A DNA stretch of 64,000 nucleotides from Spirodela intermedia. Taxonomy: Eukaryota > Streptophyta > Magnoliopsida > Alismatales > Araceae. How positions within the stretch are numbered: position 1 is the first letter of the stretch; each line of letters opens with the position of its first letter. The stretch covers positions 1,513,501 to 1,577,500 of the forward strand of contig LR746271.1 in assembly GCA_902729315.2 (NCBI GenBank), written 5' to 3'. A program made the translations under genes and the position numbers. Below, in pieces: positions 26,795 to 38,300 of the stretch. The notes beneath the pieces are model-generated. The model was not told the origin of the DNA, made no database searches, and worked only from the letters and a program-made list of their open reading frames with translations.

Positions 26795-27800
26795 AAGGGG
26801 CGGTCCGAACTGGTGCAAGCAGGTGAGGAAGATCGTCCCACCCGACGATTCCCTTCCTTCGAGTCAAAGAAGAAGAAGGAAGACTTTCATTCGTGTAAGA
26901 TTGGTCGGCGGAGGCCTTGTTCATCTTCTCGTCGGTCTGAGGAAACCCTTTTTTCCGAAGGACAGGAAGATAACGGCGGTGACGGCGAGCGGGGAGGCGC
27001 ACCACCGGCAGCCTCCGATTTGTATATTACCGACAGCGAGAGTTACATTGCTTCACGACTGTTCTTGCTCCTTTTTATTATGGACCCGCCCCTCGATTCT
27101 ATCCAAAACTTTTACTCCGCATGCTTTCTTCTTCCTCCCTCTCCCCATACCAGCTTGACGCCAAGATTTGACCACGTCTGAGATAGAGATCGCCGGGACG
27201 GTGGAGGGGTAGAGCGGCCTGGGCCCACATGTTTGACTGGATCCGCTCTGGACGACTGGTTCAGGGTCAAAGTTTCTGACGTGGACGGTTCCGTCGCGCT
27301 AGCATGACGCGCCTCACCAACCCATGCAGTGGACGTTTAGAGCTTCCGTGTTGGATCCAGATCCGACCCGAATTTTCTCCGACAGTAGATATTTTTTTTC
27401 TTAGCCGGGTCCCTGAGGGAGACCTACTCATCACACGGTGAGGAGTAGTAGCCCTCAAAGATGCAAGCGTCCCATTGAATATCGGACAGCTAGAGAGATG
27501 AGGTGGAAGGAATTCGTTTTTCTTTTGTTCAATGTCAACGGGAGTAGCCGATTCGTGGGGCCGGAAGATGACCTCCTTATCACCCATTACTTTGGACCAC
27601 TCTCTATTGGTCCAGCTGTCATTTTGGGAATGATTAATATTGCCACGCCAGTTAAGCCGATGTATTCGGAAGTCGAGTCATCCCGCCCCTTCCGATTCCC
27701 TCCCCTCTTCCGCAACTTTTCTTCTTCTTCTCCGTCCGAATCTCTCTCTATCCCTGGCTCGCTCGATCTGAATCTAATCTATCGTTCGATTTCTCTATCA
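26795..27800. other. ERF 3' region and intergenic
   Basis: The left part is ERF 3' UTR. ORFs across 26619-27181 continue GC-rich composition but have no recognisable domain and overlap the ERF gene in other frames. The segment 27660-27800 is C/T-rich and looks like the promoter and leader of the next transcript. Nothing else is supported. Confidence 0.4.
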
Positions 27801-28287
27801 ATGTCGGCAATGGTGTCCGATAATCTCCGTGTCGGTCATCGGAAGCAGGTTCATTGCTTCATCTGCCGAAGTCAATGAGGAGAAGCAGCGCCTAGGGTTC
27901 GCGGCAAGGTAGAACACGATCATCACAACGAAGTTCACCGAATCATCTCGTTTCTCCGAGGTTTCACATTCTCCAAGATGAGTACGAATCCGTCGTATTT
28001 TAAGTTAATCGCCCCTATATCTTCATCTGCAGGCTTCAATGTCTCTCTGCTGCTCCCAGTCAATGGCGATGGCGTTGAGAGGGAATACTCCTGGCAGCGG
28101 CGCCGACGGCGATAAGATCGTCCAGTTTATATCAGCAAAAGAATACAAAAAAGATCGACAGAAGGCGGGGACCGCCAGCCAGAGAAAATCTGCTGTGCGC
28201 AATACAGATGCGGGCCCTCCCAGCCATCCGCTGCGATCTCGGAATCCCGCCGGCAGAGCAAGACTGGCCGCGGCATACGACGCCTGA
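27801..28287 (+). CDS. Hypothetical small protein, doubtful
   Basis: Exons 27801-27848 and 28033-28287 join in frame across an intron with donor GCAG/GTTCAT and acceptor CATCTGCAG, giving 100 residues. The product starts MSAMVSDNLRVGHRKQ and continues into a basic region (EYKKDRQKAGTASQRK) ending ARLAAAYDA. I recognise no family, domain, signal peptide or membrane segment. A CT-rich leader lies before the ATG and polyadenylation-like AT-rich sequence follows. It could equally be a non-coding transcript or part of a longer upstream leader of the otubain gene, which has its own TATA box at 28958. Confidence 0.25.
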
Positions 28288-29182
28288 GAACCAATATTCC
28301 TCTTCCGCGCATAAAAAATTGTGAGTCTCCTCCCCCGCTCTTGCGTCAACCTTTGCGGCTGTTACTGTCCCTTGCGTGTTAATCCACTGAACTGATCACA
28401 GGTCGCGCCGGCCGACCGCAGTGCGCAGGCGAGCTTTTTTAACGAGGAAAAAGGGGGGAGAAGATGCCCTCGAATCTCCGATCCCCATAGATTTGATTGC
28501 CAGACGATGAGAAGAACAAGAATGTATATATCGATTTTCCATGGCATGCAAGCATCATCCAACTTTTTTATTTTTTATTTTTTACTGTATAATGCCTCAA
28601 TTTGATAACGAGAAGGTTATCGCATCTTCAACTTCTTCTTTTTTCTCTTCCTTGATTACTTTCTTCATTCCAGTCGCCAGATTGTTCTTCCTCTCCCTGT
28701 GGTGGAGTGAAGAATTTCTCGCCTCAGATCCACTTTCCCGTGCTGATGTCGTCTGATTCTCGTTTGTCGTTGTTCGGGACCAGTCTTAGGCCGATTCGGA
28801 AAAGTGGGCCGTAGATGGGCCCAGCCCCTAAAATAGGCTCAAAGGGGCCCGTCGTTTTTCGAATGGGCTGAAACACTGCCTGGAAGTCTTGGGTGCTTCA
28901 CCCCCCAATGGAGGTCCGGCGGAGCATCAGAACCTTTTCAACCGTCTTCCCGCGTCCTATAAAATCCGGCGATCGTCTTGCTGGGGCTTTCCCTGTGAAG
29001 GAGCAGGGGCAGGCTGGAGCGGGATGGCGTATGTGTTTCTTCTTCATCATCTTTCTGCATCTCCTTCGAACCTGTAGGCTGTGTGCTACTGAATCTAGCG
29101 TTGCTGAAACAGGGAGAGAAAGAGAGAGGAAGGGAGAACCCTTCCTGTGTCAGCTCCAGCGCCTGGACGAGGGAAAGGTCTG
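28288..29182. other. Intergenic and otubain promoter/leader
   Basis: No gene is seen. A TATAAAA at 28958-28964 followed by a 5' UTR of roughly 190 bases leads into the otubain ATG at 29183. ORFs at 28889-29183 are leader artefacts. Confidence 0.5.
28958..28964 (+). promoter_or_regulatory. TATA box of the otubain-like gene
   Basis: A perfect TATAAAA in a GC-rich context lies 225 bases before the ATG. No other TATA box occurs between it and the coding start. Confidence 0.5.
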
Positions 29183-32100
29183 ATGTTGTTCCATTCGAAA
29201 GAAGAAATCGATGAGAAGGATTTATCCGACGTCTCGACATTGAGCCCCGACAACTCTCCACCGAACTCGACCCCGACCGTCTCTTCCTGGGAAGAGCGGT
29301 GGGATGTCAAAAGCGAGGATGTCGACTTCGATATCGATACAGAGGTGACTGGGAAATTTCCCCTCGTCGAAGATGAGGCAAGGTACTCAGAGCTTCTTGT
29401 TCCATCATCGAGCCCGACTGTCTCTCCCTGGGAAGATCGAGGGGATGTCAAAGGCCTGTACATCGAGTATCAACACTTTGATATCGATCCAGAGACTATG
29501 AAATTTCCCCTCGTCGGAGATAAGGCAAGATCCTCACAGCCACTTGCACCGATCTTGATTTCTTCCGCTGCTCGCCGCGCATATTTCTCCGCTCTGACGC
29601 TCGTTAGGATTCTAGTACTGGACAAGTTTACTGGCTTTCTTCCCTTCTTCCAGCTCTCGCCTCCTGGTGACAGTCAATGCCCCTGGACTGTATCTGTGAG
29701 ATATCGATTTGTCGTAATCGGATGCATTCGTATCTATCGGCTTCCCGTTTATTTCATTTCCTGTTTGCCTGAGTTTTCCTTTTGGTGTTACCTTTGGTCT
29801 TTCTGATTTCGGTTGACGTTACGTTTGGCACGGATACGTGGCCCGTTAGGAATTATTGTTCCCTTTCACATTTTCATTTTAATCTCGTCTATATTTTTCT
29901 TAATTTTTTATTCTGTGAGAACGGTGGCATCACTTGTCACTGATCAATGTGTTTCGCTGTTGAGATTGGTTTGATATTCAAGATGTGGATACACGGTGTC
30001 CATCTCTCTCTAATCAGCAGATACAACTTTCCCTTAGCTCCAAGCGATACTTTCCATTCTGAAAAATGGTATCTAAATCTCAAACATCATGGAGACAGAA
30101 TCAAGAAGAGTGTCAATTAGCTCATCGGATGTGCCATTGGTATCATTGCAATAAATGACATCAATGAAAGAGTTAATCCTCTCGTGCGAATTCAGTCTTT
30201 GAGATTTCAGTACTGATTTCTAGGTTCGTGCAATAGGACGTCTAGTTTCTAATGAAAGACATATTTAGTATTGCTTTCTATGTTTGTCTTCTAAGTCCAA
30301 GGATGTTGAGATTAGATAAAGAATTCTTCTGAACTGTCTTCGTACTAGCTTAAAGGTTCACTGGTCTTCTGTTCATTCCGGCGAATCTCATAGAGAAACT
30401 TTGATTTTGGAGATAAAAATTGAACGCAAAAAGGTTGAACTAAAGAAAAAGGTTAACAACTCATTAATTTAGTATGACTTAAATAGGAGGTTACATAAAT
30501 GTCAAAATGTCAAGTTCCTGCCGAAGAAGAAAACTTAATTTTATGAAGACTTCTTTAAAAATATTAATTTGTTTCGATATTTACGCAGTTCATTGAGATT
30601 TTTATTTTTTTTCAGTCGATAGGCCAAAACATTGAAATTGAATGGCATCACTGCTTAGGGCAGGGCAGAACAGACTGGGGATCTAAAGACAAACAAACTG
30701 TCAACTTGAACACAAGAACATTAATTAACACCTCAAAGGGAAAATTTGTTCTGGGCGAATATATTGACAATGAGCCAACTGAAGAGGCAAGGGTCACAAG
30801 ACTGTGTTCCAGCGAATATATTGACACCTATGCGACTAATTTAAATCTACTCATAATAAGTTATTTTTGTTAGTTTTTATTTTCATTTATTCAGTTAGAT
30901 AGAATACCTTATTACATTTTATAGTTGTTTACTATTAAACAACATCCATTATATTTAGACTCACTAAATTGGGCAACGGTGCAAACACAGACCAACAGCA
31001 TTCCCTCTTTAGCAGAATGCTTACAATCCTAAAAGGAGATTAAACATGACGGGGGTATTACATTCCCACTGCATATATTCAGCTGTATCATAGATGTTAG
31101 AACTTTGCTGTTTTAAATATTGATATATGTTCTTGGCATTCATCAAATCGACCCTTTATTCTAGTCTACTTTCACCGCATCTACTGTTTTTCGTTAGTCT
31201 ATTGATTTCATATCGACATTTCATGGAAAAGTAAGAACTTTTGGTGCCGCAGGAACCACTGTCTACCTTGATAGATGAATACCAATCAGGTAGCGTCGTC
31301 TTCTTAGAAAAGATCAAGGTTTGTGGAATTTTTAGGCAAAGAAATAATTCCCACTTTTTTTTTTTTCAATTCCTGATTACAGGTGTTCACTTCAGGTATC
31401 ATATTTCTTTTCTAATCCCCCTCATTGTTAGATTATCGGTGAGAATTATGTGTCCCTCAGACGAACGAGGAGAGATGGGAACTGTTTCTTCAGATGTTTT
31501 GTGTTCTCATATCTGGTACACACATGAAACTGCCGCTAATGTAATATATGATATAATATATAAATTATATATACATATGGTACTAGGATGATGTACTTTA
31601 ATTACGAATTTTGAAGCATAGCGTGAGGCAATATTGAACTATTACTTGCTAGGAGCATATTTTGGAGACCCAAGACAAAGCAGAAGTTGATCGCATCAAG
31701 GGGCATATTCAAGAAAGCATTAAAACTCTGAGAAACCTCCAATATGTTGATCATCAGTTTTCAGATTTTTACGAGGTAAACTGTACATTCATGCTTCTCA
31801 TTCCTCTTGAGTTTCTGCTCCCATGCATGTAGCTGACTCCTATGGTGAAAATCCTACCCCACGACCTTGGAATTTGTACAACTGACGCCTGATGCAGTCA
31901 TGGCTTGGCTCAGAGATAGGATATGAGTCAAATGTGTATGTATGCCAGAAAACATCCATAGAAAAAGGATGGCACCTCATCGCACAGGAACAGATTGGCT
32001 TTGTTCCTATAGTAGGAAATTGCAGACAACAGAGGGAAACAAACCAGACCAAATATTCTAGGCAGTCAACGGTGTCCAACTTCGGCCAGTCGTACTTTTT

Positions 32101-32998
32101 CTCTGAACGGGTCTTTTTTATAAGGGGAGGGGTATGTAGGGCCTTCACATGGGGAAGTAAAAATCTCTTTATTTCCGATCAATGTGATTTTTATCAGCGC
32201 ATTTGTGGTCACTGCGGGGTAAATATCTTCAGATATTCACCGAGCTACTGGATGGTGTGATCCAGGGGCACGAAAAGTCCTTGAGGTATGAAAACCAGAT
32301 TATATTTTTCCGTTCTCTGTTCGCTTTTATGCACACAGAAAGCGATAAATGTACTGAATTATGTGATCAAGATTAGGCGCAATTTCAACGAAAGCATTGT
32401 CTTGTTTCAGTGACGAGCTGCTGCTGCAGAGGTGCCAAGATGGATTATATTCAGATTCTGGTGAGCATTCTTCTTCCCTCCTTAGCTATATTGCCCGTAT
32501 ACGTACCCCACCGGCAGCTATACCATCCTCCGACTGATGTTGCTCCGGCCAGCCGTCATGTTCTGCAGGTGTGCGGCGTCGGCTGAGATCCAGAGCCGCA
32601 GGGACTTCTTCGAGCCCTTCCTCGCGCCCTTCATAGGCACGTCTCAGACACTGGAACAGGTTCACGCCCCCTGCCTCTCTCACGCGTCATTGATCAGTAC
32701 GATCTCATACTACTCTTCTCGGTGCTGGGATTGGGATCTCTCTCGCGGGGAGCAGTTCTGCAAGACCTCGGTGGAGGGGATGAAACAGGAGAGTGATCAC
32801 GCCCACATCGTCGCCCTGACTGATGCGCTGGGCGTGCCGGTGCGCGTCGTCTACCTCGACAGCAGCTTCAGCGGCACTGGCCCCATGACCGCGAACCAGC
32901 ACGACTTCCTCCCATCTGGCGCTTCTGCTCCAGGGGAAAAGCCGTTCATAAGCCTGCTCTACCGCCCCGGCCACTACGACATTCTTTACCCAAAGTGA
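29183..32998 (+). CDS. Otubain-like ubiquitin thioesterase (OTUB1 family)
   Basis: Eight exons (29183-29524, 31253-31318, 31432-31515, 31653-31775, 32233-32285, 32411-32460, 32553-32659, 32756-32998) encode 355 residues. The family cleaves ubiquitin chains as a cysteine protease. The catalytic loop RRDGNCFFR gives Asp151 and Cys154; the C-terminal RPGHYDILYP gives His348 and Asp350. The body (EPLSTLIDEYQSGS, EHILETQDKAEVDRIK, FFEPFLAPFIG, QESDHAHIVALTDALGVPVRVVYLD) follows Arabidopsis At1g28120. Residues 1-114 are acidic and contain a tandem duplication of about 48 residues. Exon 1 ends at a GC donor (AAG/GCAAGA), so intron 1 (1.7 kb) is a GC-AG intron. The exon 7 acceptor (GGCCAG/CC) was chosen because it alone restores the family spacing; an acceptor further upstream would add about ten residues and break the frame. 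The start is the first ATG after the TATA box. Confidence 0.9.
29271..29553 (+). repeat. Tandem duplication inside otubain exon 1
   Basis: Two copies of roughly 142-147 bases lie head to tail, starting near 29271 and 29412. The first encodes TVSSWEERWDVK ... GKFPLVEDE, the second TVSPWEDRGDVK ... MKFPLVGDK. Both copies end in the same GC-type splice donor context (gcaagg at 29378, gcaaga at 29525). Confidence 0.85.
29525..31252 (+). other. Intron 1 of otubain-like gene, GC-AG type
   Basis: This 1.7 kb AT-rich intron begins gcaaga and ends gtgccgcag. I see no gene or recognisable transposon in it; the sequence is simple T-rich filler. Confidence 0.7.
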
Positions 32999-33013
32999 AA
33001 CTCGCCCAACGGT

Positions 33014-33023
33014 CTTCTCTCTC

Positions 33024-33056
<33 letters not shown>

Positions 33057-33143
33057 GGCTAACTGAGATTCGCCCAATAAAATCTGTTTCAGGCGTCGGA
33101 CAAGGAGGGAGGATGAAGAAGAAGAAGAAGAAGAAGAAGAAGA
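33014..33143. repeat. (CT)n and (GAA)n microsatellites
   Basis: A CT run at 33014-33057 and a GAA run at 33114-33143 lie between the convergent otubain and APO3 stops, which are only 289 bases apart. They would be in the 3' UTRs. Confidence 0.9.
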
Positions 33144-33287
33144 GAGACCCGTTTCCAGATAAATCACCTGGTAAGTCGACGCCGTGGGGCCTTTGTTGAT
33201 TGTAGGGCTCTTCCTCTGTCGGTTCAGAATCAAAAACTAGGAACTTCCCGGGTCGACGTCGATTAGTGATCGAGCATCGCCTGGGGC

Positions 33288-34601
33288 TCAGGCGACAAGG
33301 TCGCGCTCGTCTGGGGCGGGGAGGGCGACGTCGAGGCGCATCATGCTCCAGTACTGGCGCGGGGGCGGGGCGCCGGCCTGCACGCAGAGCTCCACCGCGG
33401 CGGGCGCCTTGCCGTAGAAGCGCTTGAGCTCGTTGGCCGGCGGGGGTCCGGCGGGGTCCCGCATGTGCCACACGTAGCTGGGCCCGATGAGGTCGTCGAC
33501 CGTGGCCTCCTGCCAGGCGTGCAGCCCCGCCCGGAACTGGTGCCCCGCCGCCCGGCACATCCTTACCTTGTGCCCCTTGGGGCCGACCTGCACCTCCGCG
33601 CAGTACCCGCAGGTCTGCACCGCGTACCTCTCCATCAGTCGCTCCGCCCCGCCGCAAATCTCCAGCCACGATTCCAGCGTCCTCTCCCCCAGCCTCCTCA
33701 GCCCCTCCTCCCCTTCCTCCGTCTCCTCTTCCTCCGCCGGCCACACCGGGGCCTGCGGGGCGGAGGCGAGCACCTCAGGCTGCGGATCGAAGTCGACGAT
33801 GCGCCCCTCGATTGAGCAGACGGGCCTCGTCCTCCGCCTGGCCGGGAAGTCGTCGAGGTCCAGGCCCGCCTGGATGCACAGCTCCACCACGGCCGGGAGG
33901 CGCGGTACGAGGAGCCGCTCCTTGTGACCAACCCTGGGCCTGCCGACCCGGTCGACGAGGTGGAAGCAGTGGGGGAAGCGGGCGACATCCCGGATCCCGC
34001 CCCTCGTCCACGCGTGGCCGCCGCCCCTGGCGGCGCTTCCCCGGCCCTCGCAGCTCCGTATCTCGTGCCCCCCGCTGCGCCCAACGTGGACTTCCTCGCA
34101 GAAGCTGACCGGAGAGAGAGAGAGGGGGGTTAGGATCACCGGCTCGGATCGGTTGAGATGATGGAGAGACGCCCTCTATTCGTACCGGCAGCGGTGGACG
34201 GCGTCGCGGAAGGAGGGTTGGGCGAGGAGGCGGGAGAGCCCCCGGAGGAGGGACTGCCAGGCGAAGTGCACGCGGCGGGCGACGGGGATAAGGTCGGCGA
34301 CGAGGAGGCCGTTGTCGGGGGGGTGCTCGATGACGCGGCAGGGATTGGCGAGGCGCGCCCTCCGCTCTGCCTTGGCCTGGCGGACGAGCTCCTTCACGGG
34401 GGTGGGGTAGGGCTTCCTCTCCCACCGCCTTCCGCGCCGGGGCACGTCCGCGTAGGGTGCCTCCTCTTCACCTCCGCCACCGCCGCCGCCGCAAGGACTC
34501 TCCGCAGAGGCCGAGGACAGGGAGGCGATATCGGCGAGCCGGACGAGGAGCCTCTCTTCGCCGGAAGCCTGCGCCAGCAGCCTTCTTCTCAGTGGAACCA
34601 T
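33288..34601 (-). CDS. APO3: APO protein 3, organellar RNA-binding zinc protein
   Basis: Two exons in transcript order (34601-34186, 34104-33288) encode 410 residues, close to Arabidopsis APO3. APO proteins are plant-specific and carry two APO motifs with zinc-binding Cys/His that bind RNA and promote organellar intron splicing; APO3 is predicted mitochondrial. The first motif runs from Cys138 (HRCRFCEEVHVG ... GHEIRSCEG), the second from Cys304 (CGYCAEVQVGPKGHKVRMC). Between them lie ELCIQAGLDLDDFP and SIEGRIVDFD, both family landmarks, and the protein ends MMRLDVALPAPDERDLVA. The N-terminus MVPLRRRLLAQ is basic and fits an organelle presequence. The intron splits an Arg codon inside the first motif. 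Coding sequence is very GC-rich, which creates long spurious frames on both strands. Confidence 0.93.
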
Positions 34602-35301
34602 CCTCGCCCCCGACGACTAGCATTTCTCAGGCTTCTATCCGAAGTCTCACGCGACTTGTTCTTCCACACCTAGCCTTCTTAATATCATCGCCTGCCTCCG
34701 ATTCTGCAGGGCTTTCCTGGAACTGAGAATCCGTCCTCTCGATTACACCCGCCAGACGCATCAACGCGAGGAAAGAGAAAACACTTGAGGAAAGAGGACG
34801 CCAACCACGACCACAACAGCAACGAAAACATCGAGATCATCCAAAACGACGTCCCCCGAGGGGGACCTCGGCTTACAAGACTCAAATCACAGGGAGGTGG
34901 GGGAGGGGAGGGGAGAGAAGAGGGGAGAAAAGAGAAAGGGTGCGCGGCGGGAGGTGGCCTAGTCAAGCCACGGCAGACAAAACTTCTTGCCAGGTTGCCT
35001 CTGTTCTTGGGGAAGCAGGAACCTATACATTTCCTATTCCTCCCAGGGATCGCCCAAAAATCTCGAAGCCCTCCTCTCCCGCCGTGTCTCTGTCGTCAGC
35101 CTCAGTCACGCTTCATATAAACAAGCCAAAACTGGAAGCCCCCACCCTCCGCACCTCATCTTCTTACACAGACATCACCAAACCAAGAGAGAAGAGAGAG
35201 AGAAAGAGGGGGCAAAACTGGGTGGAAAGGAGGGGGTGGGGGTAATGGTCTCCGAATGAAGAGTCGCGGTAATGACCCGGTGACCAATGGGAGGCCCGGT
35301 T
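34602..35301. other. Intergenic: APO3 promoter and MEI2-like 3' UTR
   Basis: Both neighbours are on the minus strand. The left part is APO3 promoter and leader, the right part the 3' UTR of the MEI2-like gene. No TATA box or coding signal is convincing. Confidence 0.5.
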
Positions 35302-38300
35302 CTACTCTTCAGGATCCTTTGTTGAACCCGATGAAGCGTCCCCATTGGACGATTCCTCCACGTTTGTGGAGGTAGATGGACTCTCCTGGTGGCCATCCTC
35401 ATTGGCGGCCGGCCTCGGCCTCCCGGGCCTCGACCGGATGTTGATCCCCATCGGGAAGGGCTCCTGCACAGAGAGAGAGAGAGAGAGTCAGCTACGAGAG
35501 AGAGACAGAGAATCGGCTCGCAGTTGAAATCCATGGCGCTTGGGATCGGAGAAGGGAAAGTTTTGGGGCATGATTACTGATTCTGATCGCGAGGTGACGA
35601 GGACTGGAATTGTGTGAAGATATCCGGGGTTTAGATTCCTACCTGATCGCCGGCGTTCGGACCGTCGGTGTGGAAGAGGATGGGCCGGCACCGCTTGTCC
35701 TCGTTCATCAAGCTGGAGTTCTGGAAATGGGCGATCAGGGCGGACTTTCCCTGGATGCGGGCGTACGCCAGCGATGCCACTTTCTCACTGTTGAACTTCT
35801 CCCATTTTTTGCCATTAAAGGTCTGCCAAAAGATAAACCACCGGCCCGTCAGACCCTGTCCCTCATGTCCAATGGCCGATGACCCGAGAGAGAGAGAGAG
35901 AGAAGAGAGAGAGAGGGATACCTGGAAGAAGGGGATAATTTGCTGCGGATCGACCATGTTGATGAACGCGTAACCCACGTTGCACTTGTTCTGGAGAGGA
36001 AGGAAGAGGAGGTCAGCCGGAGGATAACCGGCGCGCCCGCCAGAGGAGAGGGGCGACGAAAGAACTCACCTTGAAATCAATAGGCAGGTATATGAAGTCG
36101 TAGGTCCCCCGGTGGTGCTCGTCGATTGAAGCCAGGAGCATCTTCGACGTGTACCTACGGAGAACAAGAACAGGAACAGGAGTGAACCAGAGTGAGCGAT
36201 AGCCCCGGCGCGTTCACCATCATATACCTAAGAACAAGAGGTGTTCTTACTTGTTGGGGATGTTCTTGATCATCAGCGTCGTCCTGGGGTCCTCGCCGCG
36301 GACGATCCGCTCGATGTCGAGCTCATACTGCTTCTTGTTCTCAGGCTGGCTGGAGGCGGCGTCGCCGCGTCGGCTCCTCCCCCGGTCCCCGGCGGCGGTC
36401 TCCACGGAGGAGGACGCCATTGAGCTCCTGCTGACGTGGAACATGTGGGGGGATGGCAACCCCACGTGGGGGAAGACGGCGTGGGAAGGGAGCTCCAGGC
36501 CGTGGGGCGTGGGGCTGCCGGAGAATCCAGTGCTCCCCAGAGACCCGGGTCGAAAGCCCGCCACGCTGGCCGCGGCGTCTGCCACGTAGGCCTGCCCCTG
36601 GTCCCATAGAGATGGGTTTAGGGCAGGTGCCGACCCCACGTGGTGGTGCTGGGGGTGGTGGTGGTGGTGGTGGTGCATGGGTATAATGGGGTTCAGGAGG
36701 TGTGATGGGGCCCTGGAGAAGCCGCTGAATTGAGGGGGAGTGGGGATGGAGTTGACCCTCGAGGGAGAGGTTGACCATACCATGTGCCGGGGGGGAGGCG
36801 GAGGAGGAGGATGATAGGAGTTGGAGTTACCCCAGACGTACTGATGAGGCCCATGAAGAGGGCAGCCGCCGCCGTTCCCTGACGACCCAAAAGCTGCAAA
36901 ATTAGGCGGAAGATGAGGACGACACCCAGAAGTAGAAAGGAATGAGCGAATGGGATCGTAGTAGACTCACCACCTTCGTTGGTTGACCCGAGTGAGCCCA
37001 CTCTGTTGACGCCGTCGTGGAAGTCTGAAACTGAGTGGGACTGAATGGGCAGCAGGGACTGGAACCCAAAGTTCATCTGACCGAGGGAGCGGGTGGGCTC
37101 CAGAGGGCCATGCTTGTTGCCGTGGTTGACCACCGAGGGGACCCTTATCGGGGAGGACAGGGGTTGACCGGAGGAGATCAGGGGGAATTTGCCCTCCATG
37201 AAGGGGTTGACCGGGCCTTGGATGCCAGACAGCACGCCCTGGAAGGGCCCGGTGTCAACCCCAACCGACGTGATCGTCCCATGTGGCGCAGATACTGTGG
37301 AAAGCATGAGAAAACATGATGCTATGCCGGGGTTGACTATTGACAAAGAGGGTGAGTGGGTAGTGACGGTGTGTACCGTAAGCTCCCAGAGTTGACTCGT
37401 TGTGGGGGCTGTCATGCTGAATGCAGGAATTGGCGTCTTCCGAATCCAAGTCTGTGGGGAACTGCTGCGAGCTGCAGGAGGAGAAGAAGGGGTCAGTAAG
37501 AAGGTTGTCCTCTTGTTCCTCGGCAGTGAAATGATTTGAACTCCAGCCAAGTGAAATCAAGAGAGAAGGTTCGGTAAGGGTGGGAGAATGATACCTACGC
37601 CTTGTACCTCCCGGCCTGCTGGGCTCAAGCTTGATCCGCTTTCCTGCAATGTCGCTCCTGTTCAGGGCACGGAGAGCAGCTTCAGCAGCTCTGACGTCAT
37701 AAAACTCTATGAACTTGTGATGATGCTTGTGAGGTGTTTCACGGATCTGCACAGCAGAGAATAAAGAAGCTTAATTCTGTGGGCATCAAGAATAAATACT
37801 GATTTTGAATTTTTAAATATCAGACCTCTTTGATCTCCCCATAAATACCGAATATCTTGCGGAGTTCATCGTTTGAAACAGAGGAATCAAGGTTGAATGC
37901 GACCAGCGTCCCTTGGTTCATATCTTTCTCTGAGGGATTGTCCTGTAGATAAATACCCAGAAGGAAAGCAGCGTCAAAATGGAATAATTCGTACGGGAGT
38001 ATATGAATTCCTACTGGTCATTTACAAAATGGTGGATGCGAAATTTCTACAATCAAAAAAAAAAAAAAACAATGTAGCGATCAATGAGATGAAAAATATG
38101 AGCACAATTAGCATGGTCAACGTGGATAATCCTTGTGAGAAGCCACATGCAATTCCACGGAATCAAGAAACAGAACTCTTACTTTCCTTAAAAGGCTCAA
38201 GTTTTTTAAAATCAAAAGCTTCATATATCAATATACTGAAAGGGCGTGATCGTAAGCTTTTCGATTTTACGCGTTTGCCACTCTGCAATCTCCACAGAGG

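Noticed and set aside
26365-27181. Frames of 122-179 residues overlapping and following the ERF gene
   Set aside because: GC-rich alternative frames with no domain; the ERF frame explains the conserved AP2 sequence.
32521-32552. Earlier acceptor for otubain exon 7 (after CACCGGCAG)
   Set aside because: It shifts the frame and would add about ten residues absent from the family; the acceptor at 32552 restores spacing and frame.
32986-34425. Long minus- and plus-strand frames of 116-252 residues
   Set aside because: They overlap the APO3 exons in other frames; only the APO3 frame shows conserved motifs.
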